A stretch of DNA of 22,928 nt from Stramonita haemastoma (lineage: Eukaryota; Mollusca; Gastropoda; Neogastropoda; Muricidae): NCBI GenBank assembly GCA_030674155.1, contig CM060326.1, positions 30,900,095-30,923,022 on the forward strand, written 5' to 3'. Below, piece by piece: positions 15,972 through 22,928 of this stretch (the stretch's first letter is position 1; every line of letters starts with the position of its first letter). The translations under genes and the position numbers were made by a program. The notes under the pieces were generated by a model. That model searched no databases. It was not told the origin of the DNA and saw only the letters and a list, made by a program, of their open reading frames with translations.

Positions 15972-15991
15972 CCCCCCCCCCCCCCCCCCCC
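15972..15991 (+). repeat. poly-C tract (20 C)
   Basis: Perfect C run inside the presumed 3' UTR of the minus-strand gene candidate, where it would be poly-G in the RNA. Confidence 0.85.
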
Positions 15992-16120
15992 AAGAAGTCC
16001 ACAACAACAACACGGCTATCTTAGTATCTATAGACCTTGTCAATAAATCTCAACAGGCCCAATCCACAGAGATGTCGTGTTCAAAAGAGGGAAAAAACAC
16101 GGGTGAAAAAAAACCTTCCC

Positions 16121-16200
16121 AAGTCCTCCAGCACAACACACAGAGGTAGATACAGTTCTGAAGTCCTCTGGCACAACACGCACAGGTAAATAAAGTTCTC
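16121..16200 (-). repeat. two tandem 40-bp units
   Basis: 16121-16160 and 16161-16200 match at 33 of 40 positions: both begin AAGTCCTC, contain GCACAACAC and end AGTTCT. They lie immediately after the stop codon of the 77-codon ORF, in its presumed 3' UTR. Confidence 0.8.
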
Positions 16201-16214
16201 AAAGTGCAAACAAA

Positions 16215-16448
16215 TTACAACCAGCTATCAGTCACCTCCACGAAATTCACCACATGTGCATCAGGATTTTCGGATTTGTCCTCCACCTCGTCAAATGGCA
16301 TATCCTGGGGTTGTATCTGTCTCTGTTTCGATCTGATGGCACATGCCTTAACTGCTTCTGGCAGATCTGTGTCAGAATCTGTGTCAGAATCGTCAATTAA
16401 CTCAGAAATTAACACTCGCTTCGAGAGAGATCTGCCGAGCGACGCCAT
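16215..16448 (-). CDS. small acidic protein or first exon, 77 codons, unknown function
   Basis: ATG at 16448-16446 has a strong context (AACATGG) and lies in CCAACATGGCGTCGC, close to the YY1-type start of many TATA-less animal genes; 18 bases before it is CGGAAGTG, an ETS site. The ATG at 16463 is in frame but weaker. The protein begins MASLGRSLSKRVLISELIDD, then has an SDTDSDTD acidic-serine patch typical of CK2 sites, and ends EVTDSWL; it is hydrophilic with no signal peptide or membrane segment. Short basic-then-acidic N-termini of this kind occur in piggyBac-derived and other domesticated transposase proteins, but that is only resemblance. GAG-GTGACT near the 3' end could be a splice donor, which would make this a first exon. 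A poly(A) signal at 15691-15686 suits an unspliced transcript of about 0.85 kb. Confidence 0.45.
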   Translation of the reverse strand: MASLGRSLSKRVLISELIDDSDTDSDTDLPEAVKACAIRSKQRQIQPQDMPFDEVEDKSENPDAHVVNFVEVTDSWL

Positions 16449-16560
16449 GTTGGATAAATTCACTTCCGTCTAGCCTGCCAAGTTACCGTTGCAAAGCCAA
16501 GCTAGCGCTTGCGCAGCTCGCGGCAAGACATCTCGCCTGGCTCGCCTACTTACAACACGT
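16449..16560 (-). promoter_or_regulatory. TATA-less, CpG-containing promoter candidate
   Basis: On the minus strand this stretch has several CpG sites (CTCGCGGCAAG, TTGCGCAAGCGC-like words near 16504-16530) in an otherwise CpG-poor region, followed by the ETS-type CGGAAGTG (16472-16465) and the YY1-type ATGGCG at the start codon. No TATA box is evident. The arrangement is that of a housekeeping-type start site. Confidence 0.4.
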
Positions 16561-16944
16561 CTCTGATCAAACTAATGAAGCCTATACCGGACTCTAGATG
16601 CTTGGGTGATTTACTTTTGAAAACAAAAATTTAAATAATGCCTTCATATTGTTGGTTTAAAAACAAAGCACGTAAAAGGCCCGATGTAAAGCATGCAGGG
16701 TATGGGATCCTGCAATCTTATGATCGTTGATGCAAGAGTTTTTTGTTGTCTTTGGTTGGCAATGTATTCATTACCGCTCCCTCTTACAGCAACAAATAAC
16801 ACTTAGCATCGTTTTAAGACAGAGTTTCAATGCTAAATAGTTTTCTATTTTTTAACATCTGTTCACTCTTAGGCTAGTGATAGTAGACTCAGGGAAACGG
16901 GTGAAGGGAGGAGGGTGTGGTTGGTAGGTAAAGAAAAAAAAATG
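16561..16944. other. gene-free stretch
   Basis: Unique-looking AT-rich DNA upstream of the candidate promoter; nothing recognisable. Confidence 0.5.
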
Positions 16945-16945
16945 T

Positions 16946-17035
<90 letters not shown>
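16945..17035. repeat. (AT)n microsatellite
   Basis: About 45 AT units with ATAAT and ATTAT phase changes. It is self-complementary throughout and could extrude cruciforms. Confidence 0.93.
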
Positions 17036-17037
<2 letters not shown>

Positions 17038-17683
17038 CACTTGGTCGGTACGTATATTAACCGGTCAGCTTTAGCCAAGGGGAAAAAGAGTGCAACGTGG
17101 CACTGGGACCTAGATCTACATCTATTTCTGATAACACTGATTTCACGCACAAAAAATTAGGCCCTGTGTTAAATCCAGATCCGATTTCAGCCGTCAAAAG
17201 GTGATAAATTATCTAGTCGTGATAACAGGCTGATTGAAATACCAGCTGTTCATACTTGAATTATCTGCAAAAGATCACAAATTGTAAATAGTTATATGAT
17301 CACGAGTAAGCCTGATATAAAATGGAATCGAAGTTTGAATAAGGGACAGCTGTTCAGAATATGTTTAAAGAGTCACGGTTCGAGCACATCAGAATTTATA
17401 TTAGGCTACTTTGTAGGCAGGCCAACTAACTTGCTTTCAGTCAGCGTATGCAAGCAAGTATTGCAGCTATTGAATTTTAAGAGTTGTGACTTATCGTAAC
17501 CGCTTCAGTGAAGTCATATGCTGAGGTACAAGACCTTAGCCAAGACCAATATTGAAAGTTGTGATATTGAAAAAAGTTCAACTTTAGATCTAGTCGGTGG
17601 TAATATTCATGATTTAAAATGCCTTCAAAGTGTAATTTTTGTGGAATGATTATTTCAGTCACACTGACAGAAGTTTTTTGTTG
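17036..17683. other. gene-free stretch
   Basis: I see no gene, repeat or RNA. Open frames at 17296-17499 (plus) and 17477-17662 (minus) have no motif or splice support. Confidence 0.45.
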
Positions 17684-17735
17684 CTGTGGTTTTGTTGTTT
17701 GTTTGTTTGTTTTGTGTTGTTGTTGTTTTTTTTTG
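17684..17735 (+). repeat. (GTTT)/(GTT) low-complexity tract
   Basis: TTGTTTGTTTGTTTGTTTTG is followed by GTTGTTGTTG and a T run. Confidence 0.8.
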
Positions 17736-17794
17736 CGTTCCTCGACTAGAGCTCTGAAATTTATTTACCAATGGTGAGTTTTTAAATAATATAT

Positions 17795-18185
17795 GTGACT
17801 GTTTTGCCCGCCATTAAGGTATCAGAATTCCTACTTTGGAGATGTCTAAACATGACCCCAGTATTCATACGTTCTTTTTACATATTTTGTCATCTGTTCC
17901 TACCAAGCACGAATGGCCTACTATTCCGAAGGGCAGAACAGGTTTTAGCCTGAGCACAAGATGTTGTGCATACGTTCGCATATCATGGGGTCTCGGTTTA
18001 TAGTCTCAACCTAAGGATCTTTTCAGGGAAGGGAAGTGGAGTCAGTATTGATGTTCACAACAGCAGAAAAAAAATCTCCTCACATGGGCGTCTTGGTAGT
18101 GGCTCAAACCTGGGCTTAATTCCATCCAGGTCGTCAAATCGCGAGTGCAATGCTGTAGTCTAACCACTAGGCTTCCCACCTCCCC
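17795..18185 (-). mobile_element. tRNA-derived SINE, minus strand, near full length
   Basis: On the minus strand it starts TGGGAAGCCTAGTGGTTAGA (18178-18159), an excellent A-box region, with a B box GGTTTGAGCC (18110-18101). The core and body then match the SINE at 2441-2760 in order (plus-strand words TTTTGTCAT, CCTACC, ATTCCGAA, GATGTTGTGCATACGTTCGC, TCTCGGTTTATAGTCTCA, GATGTCTAAACATGAC). It continues into a tail containing TACCTTAATGGCGGGCAA (17822-17804 on the minus strand), which the other copy lacks. The A-to-B spacing of about 62 bases is wider than in a tRNA gene, so the head may be inserted or rearranged. Confidence 0.65.
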
Positions 18186-18194
18186 CATCCTTCA

Positions 18195-18223
18195 TCCACC
18201 CACCCACCCACCCACCCACTCCC
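18195..18223 (+). repeat. (CCCA)n microsatellite
   Basis: About six CACC/CCCA units next to the SINE head; possibly grown at its 5' junction. Confidence 0.8.
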
Positions 18224-18380
18224 TCTCCCTTGTGAGGATTTAAACAAAAAACGACAGAAAGAAACAGAAAGGAGAAAAAGCTGACATTGTTTTCCTCAGT
18301 CTTCAACTCTTTATCTAAAGTGATGTCCACAGCGGCCCTAATCAATACTGATTTAACACTGCAATGGGTAGGACTGGGCC

Positions 18381-18437
18381 GTGCTCTTAAAAATCTAGTA
18401 GCAGTTTAAAACAAATTGCAGCCATTAAATGAAAGAA

Positions 18438-18441
<4 letters not shown>
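18381..18441 (+). repeat. triplicated unit, copy 1
   Basis: GTGCTCTTAAAAATC, then GCAGTTTAAAACAAATTGCA and GCCATTAAATGAAAGAAACA, followed at once by an AC array. Same unit as 18702-18760 and 18841-18900. Confidence 0.9.
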
Positions 18442-18700
<259 letters not shown>

Positions 18701-18701
18701 C

Positions 18702-18760
18702 GTGCTGTTAAAATCCATTAGCAGTTTAAAACAAATTGCTGCCACTAGATGAAAGAAACA
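18702..18760 (+). repeat. triplicated unit, copy 2
   Basis: GTGCTGTTAAAATCCATTA and GCAGTTTAAAACAAATTGCT, ending GATGAAAGAAACA. It is followed by CTCGCGCGCGAG (18761-18772), a perfect 12-bp palindrome, and an AC array to about 18832. Confidence 0.9.
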
Positions 18761-18771
18761 CTCGCGCGCGA

Positions 18772-18772
<1 letters not shown>

Positions 18773-18817
<45 letters not shown>

Positions 18818-18832
18818 CACACACACACACAC
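18773..18832 (+). repeat. (CA)n microsatellite
   Basis: About 28 CA units with one AACAC shift, ending in CAGAGTAAA just before copy 3. Confidence 0.92.
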
Positions 18833-18840
18833 AGAGTAAA

Positions 18841-18896
18841 GTGCTATAAAAATCCATTTGGCTAACAGTTTAAAACAAATTGCTGCCATTGAAATG

Positions 18897-18900
<4 letters not shown>
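18841..18900 (+). repeat. triplicated unit, copy 3
   Basis: GTGCTATAAAAATCCATTTG, an extra GCTAA, then CAGTTTAAAACAAATTGCTG and GCCATTGAAATGAAAC, followed by an AC array. Confidence 0.9.
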
Positions 18901-18991
<91 letters not shown>

Positions 18992-19001
18992 ACACACACA
19001 C
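18898..19001 (+). repeat. (AC)n microsatellite, ~104 bp
   Basis: About 52 AC units with one CC shift near 18990. Confidence 0.95.
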
Positions 19002-19149
19002 TTCTCACAAAGTGGACGCGTTGGAACGCCGATGATGGTCGTATGTGTGTCAGTAATTATCACATCGTCATTAAATACACTCACATGCACGTGTGCACTT
19101 TATTCATTATCTATTTTTAATGAGTTCTTTTTTTTTCATTTCTGATAAA

Positions 19150-19292
19150 CAGGTTGGAGGGAGGGGGTGGGGAGGGGAGATAGAAAACTGAAGCAATCAG
19201 TACCATTTCTTTGATAAAGTGGAGAGGGGGGAGGGGGGGAGGTTGGGCTAGGACCCAGAAAAGGGGAAGCAATTAACACCAAACCTTTGATA
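19150..19292 (+). repeat. imperfect ~76-bp tandem duplication with G-rich halves
   Basis: A G-rich block (19153-19180; GGGAGGGGGTGGGGAGGGG) plus AAGCAATCAG...TTTGATA (19191-19216) is followed by a second G-rich block (19222-19244) plus AAGCAATTAA...TTTGATA (19267-19292). The two AAGCAAT segments agree at 20 of 26 positions. Both G blocks fit quadruplex rules. Confidence 0.5.
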
Positions 19293-19346
19293 GACAAACA
19301 TCAGAGTCACAGTTCGATAAGGAAGCCATATATTGATGGGTCGGGT

Positions 19347-21600
19347 GGGGGGGGGGGGGGGGGTTTTTTCTTTGTTTTTCCCCCCCCCCTTTTTTTTTTC
19401 CCTTTATTTTTCCCCCCCCCTTTTTTTTTTTATCTTTTGGTTTTTGCTGCCGGGTTGTTTTTGTTTTGGTGGTTCGTGGTGGGGTGTGGGGTTATGTGGT
19501 TATGTTGTTTTCTGTAATATCTATGTGAGTGTCATGTCTGCTTGTCTTTCTTTTCTAAATTTGTTTCAAGTCGTCCTGTCTTCCTGATTCTATAGTTAGT
19601 CTCTGTCCTTATCCTAGACTCTCCTGTCCATCTTCTGTCTCCTTCCCGTGGCTTATTTCATTCACCTTCTGTTAGGGCCCCTTTTCCTATCGTGTTAAAA
19701 TATTTTTTTTTTTTTTTCTTGGTTTCCCTTTGGGGGCCCGTTTCTCTTGTTGTGTCCTTTCTCTCGCTGTCTTTTTTCTATCCTTCCGCCCCCCCTCCCC
19801 CCCCCCCCCCTCTCTCCCTACTCTTTGCCCACCCCTCCGAAGTTTTTTCCCTTGTTTTCCGCGTCTGCCTGCTACTTTTTTTTTGTGATTTTGGGGGTTC
19901 CTTGGGATCCTCTGTAAGTTTGTTTTCCTTCCTCCTCTCTTCTGCCCCCCTTCCGACACCCTCTTCCACCCCTCCTCCCATCACCTCCCCCTCACGGGCC
20001 CAAATCTCCCCCCTCACCCCCACCCCGTCCCCTCCTTCTCCTCTCATCCCCACCCCTCCTCTCTCCCTCTCCCCCCCCTCTCTCCTCCCTCTCCCCTTTT
20101 TCCTCTGTCTGCCTACCTCGCCCCCTTTTTGGTCCCCTTTTCCTTATAGTTTTTTTCCTCTCTCTCTTTTCCTTTTTTTTCGCCCCCCACCCTCCCCCCC
20201 TCCCCCTCCTCTCGCTGCGGCCTCGTCCCCGTCTCCCCTGCGTTGCGTCTGCTCGTGCTGCGTCGCGTCTGTGGGTGTTGGTTTTTCCTTTTCCCCCCTT
20301 TTCCTTGTGTTTAAGTGTCTTCTCTTTTGTCTTTTCTGTCTTTGTTTTCTCCCCCAATCCCCCCCCCCTCCCCTCCCCCCCCTCCCCTCCTCTCCCCCCC
20401 TCCCCAACCCCCCCCACCTCCCTTCCCCCCCCAATCCTCCCCCTCCTCTCCCTCTCCTTGTCTTCCCCCCCTCCTATCGGCACTCTTCGCCCCTACCCCT
20501 GTCCCCCCTTTCCCCCCCCTCCTCTCTCTCATAACTCCATTTCTTCCTGCTGCTTCTTCTTCTGTCACCTCTTCTTCTTCCTCCCTTTTCCATCTTCCCA
20601 TCGAAATCACAATCCCTCCTTGGTCCAAAAATCTAATCTCCTCATCACTCCCGCATTCCTTCCTCTCGACCTCCTCAATCTTCTTCTCTTTTTTTTTCTC
20701 CCAAAATCTTTTTTCTGGAAAGTTCTTTTTCCCAACACGCTATCCTACCCCCCCCCCCCCTTCCTGTTTACACATACTCAGATTTCATAAACACACATCT
20801 GCTTCTTAAAAGCAAGATATGTCCCTTATTATTTCCTCTGGAATTTGCAGTTTTGTTGGGGGTGAAAAAACCACAAATCTCACTGGTCAAAAAACTATAT
20901 CCGCTAACCCCCGCCATCCCCCACCAAAACCCAAAAACCCCTTTACCCCCCTTTTTTTTTCTCCCCAAAAGGAATCTACTTCTAAATCTTTCTCCCCACT
21001 GTGTTCGGTTTTGCTTTTCCCGCTCGGCTGTTTCCCTATATTTCCTCCTTAAGTTTTCCCCTTCCAATTTTTTCCTCTCTAAAAAGGTCCTTACCATAAA
21101 AATTTTATTATTCCCCCATTTTTTTTTTTTTTTTTAAATTTTTTTTTTTTTTGGGGGGGGGGGGGGCTGTACGTAGGGATGACTTCGTTAAAGTTTTAAA
21201 CTGCTTCTGGGTCTTTTGTTTGTTGTTGCGTTGCGATGGGTGGTGGTGGTTGAGGTTGTGGGGGGGTGAGGGTGGGGGGGGGGGGGTGTTACGTTTGGGG
21301 GAACGGGTTGAATATGGGGGCTTTTACTTTACTTGATTTGCTTTGGGGGGGTGGGGGGGGGGTGATGTGTGGGGTGTGTGGGGGGGGGGGATGGATGTAA
21401 CCGGCGCCCCGCGCGGCGTGTTTTGGGTATTGTGTCTGCCCTGTATGGGTGGGTAGGGTTTTGGGGGGTTTGTGTGTGGTTTGTATCTCTGTGTTGGTGC
21501 CTTCTGCCTTCTTCTATATGCTCGTGTCTAGATGTGTGTGTTGTCTGCCCCCAGTGTTTTTGTCTGTCTTCTGAGAGTTTAGGATAACAAAACAAAGACC
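19347..21600. other. homopolymer- and strand-skewed, probably unreliable sequence
   Basis: A G run (19347-19363) opens a region of long C and T runs; about 19690-20770 is almost entirely C and T on the plus strand, and 21140-21560 almost entirely G and T. Open frames up to 280 codons occur on both strands (Pro/Ser/Leu/Phe-rich on plus, Gly/Arg/Glu-rich on minus) only because one or two bases are missing. There are no domains, splice signals or start contexts that I trust. A few short stretches (about 19500-19690, 20560-20700, 20770-20900) look normal. Confidence 0.65.
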
Positions 21601-21956
21601 CCGGCCCAAACTGATCAAAAAAATGAATGCATCCTCTCTAATCATTCATAAAAAAAAAACCCAAAAAATTTAACCATTACGGCAACGGCTCAAAAAATTT
21701 CCGCTAAACCATTTTCGGATTGAGTTTTTTCCCCCTAAGGTTTTAAAAGACAAAATTTATTTCTTTTCAGAAAGAACCAAAATCAATGATAATTTTTGGT
21801 TTTTTGCTTTTTTTTTTTTCGAAACCCCCTTGAAAAAAAAATTCTGTTTTTTTGGATTTTGTTTTTTTTTGGGGGGTTTTTTGGGGGGTTTTTTTAGCAA
21901 TCGACTCTTTTAAACTGGATAGCAAATACCCACAAAATTTTTCTCAGACAACTCGT
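21601..21956. other. gene-free, homopolymer-affected stretch
   Basis: A-rich then T/G-rich runs; nothing recognisable until the SINE at 21957. Confidence 0.5.
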
Positions 21957-22220
21957 TTCCCCCAGCCAATTTAAAAAGGCAGCATCGAGCGGGGTTACTA
22001 ACGGGGATGGGTAAAACGGTTTTGGGCACCCTTGGCTTCAGTACAGTCCCCCCATTCACCCCAGCTGTAAAGGGGCCTTTCGTCTTAGGTCGGGAAGGTA
22101 AAAACACGGGGAGAGGAGATGGGCGGGCCCCCCTCAATAATTTGGGCCCTTTGAGAAAAATGAGGTCCCTGGGGGCCCTTTCTCCCTACACCCCTGGTTA
22201 TGAGACTTTCCTTTTACCTT
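21957..22220 (+). mobile_element. second copy of the 5S-like SINE, homopolymer-damaged
   Basis: This follows 3086-3330 in the same order and orientation: AGCAGCAT(T/C)GAGCG, GGGGATGGGT for TGGATGGGT, GGCTTCAGTACAGTC, CCAGCTGTAAA, GAGATGGGCGGG and CCCTCAATA. Many differences turn an isolated base into its neighbour (TCACCC to TCCCCCC; TAAATGGGTACC to TAAAGGGGCC). The upstream A-box region is not recognisable. The open frames over it (22007-22369 plus, 21910-22137 minus) are not genes. Confidence 0.7.
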
Positions 22221-22384
22221 ACTTTTTTTTAAATCTCTTTTCTAAGGTTGGATGGACGATGGCTTTAAATCAAAGGATTCCCCAAAAAAATAAATTTTTT
22301 AAAAAGATGTCAAAAGACAATCCAAAAGCTGTGATTTGCTTAACTTTCTTTATTTCATGGTTTGTATGATAATGCCTACATAAT
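22221..22384. other. gene-free stretch
   Basis: Ordinary-looking AT-rich DNA with A runs; no feature found. Confidence 0.4.
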
Positions 22385-22928
22385 TATTTCACACACACGT
22401 GCGAAAAAAACAAACCACCAAAAAAATAAAAAACAACCACACATACAACAACACATACAACAACAAACAACAAAAACATACATACAACATTACAACAAAC
22501 AACAACCAAAAATACATACAAACATAAAACAACCGACATCAAAAACCAAAAAACAAACAAACTAAAACACCACCGCCTGCCTCACCAAAAACCACACTAC
22601 AAACACACACAACACACACAACACACACACAACCACACACACACACCACCCCACAAAACACCACACACAACCAAAACACAAAACCACAAAAAAAAAAACC
22701 GACCTCCAAAAACAAAAAACAAAAAAACCAAAAAAGAAAACCGAGAAACAAAACCAACGGGGAAAAAAAAAAATCGGAACCAAAACCCAAATTTTTAAAA
22801 TCCAAAAAATAAAGCCCAAAGGGGAAGAAAATGAAAAAAATCTTTAAATTTTTTTTTGGGAAAAAATTTAAAATTTAATCTTTTTTTATCCCGGTTAAAA
22901 AAAAGAAGAGAGAAAAAGAGGGGAGAAA
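22385..22928. other. A/C-only low-complexity block and homopolymer-rich end
   Basis: From about 22405 to 22740 the plus strand is almost purely A and C, with ACAACA, CATACAACA and ACACACAACAC words, as in a decayed (AC)n/(AAC)n array. The last ~180 bases return to A and T runs. Minus-strand frames here are Val/Cys/Phe/Gly-rich artefacts. Confidence 0.6.

Noticed and set aside
19692..20809. 280-codon Pro/Ser/Leu-rich frame and several Gly/Arg/Glu-rich frames opposite it
   Set aside because: The region is nearly pure C/T with doubtful homopolymers; stops are rare simply because A and G are missing.

Overview
The window reads as animal nuclear, mostly non-coding DNA, most likely from a mollusc (probably a gastropod). 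The basis is tRNA-headed SINEs sharing a core that I associate from memory with molluscan repeats, a decayed RNase H-bearing LINE, a pogo/Tigger-like transposon end, and a very high density of long microsatellites. I see no bacterial or viral genes, no operon, no CRISPR array, no intact tRNA or rRNA gene and no intact large coding gene.

Layout. 1-2180: low-complexity A/C-rich DNA, one short exon-like piece behind a strong splice acceptor (744-878), then tetra-, penta- and trinucleotide arrays. 2195-3340: a SINE cluster on the minus strand, apparently one element nested in another, followed by a plus-strand SINE carrying a 5S rRNA-like segment. 3537-5778: two long TATG arrays with GT, CG, TGCA and TACG variants, separated by 1.1 kb without genes. 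5952-6035: a decayed SINE/LINE tail. 6545-8915: sequence so dominated by homopolymer runs that I regard it as poor consensus. 8916-12700: AT-rich DNA with two minisatellites, an exon-like open stretch near 11 kb and a pogo/Tigger-like end at 11901. 12899-14360: microsatellites, the 3' end of a RNase H-type LINE on the minus strand, and a near-identical 136/138-bp direct repeat. 15040-16560: the best gene candidate, a minus-strand unit with an ETS/YY1-like start region, a 77-codon ORF and a poly(A) signal. 17795-19300: another SINE and a triplicated ~60-bp block separated by AC and AG arrays. 19347-22928: further homopolymer-rich, compositionally skewed sequence, which still contains a recognisable second copy of the 5S-like SINE.

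Nearly all long open frames are by-products of repeats: 4-, 5- or 13-bp units lack stops in several frames and give MYVC/HTYI, LLCSA or GRSYGEELW peptides. The gene-like pieces do not form a pathway. I find no convincing new biological system. The points most worth checking are the small minus-strand gene, the 5S/tRNA composite SINE, the microsatellite-bearing triplication, and the internal evidence (a SINE present in both good and bad sequence) that parts of the window are base-calling or consensus artefact.
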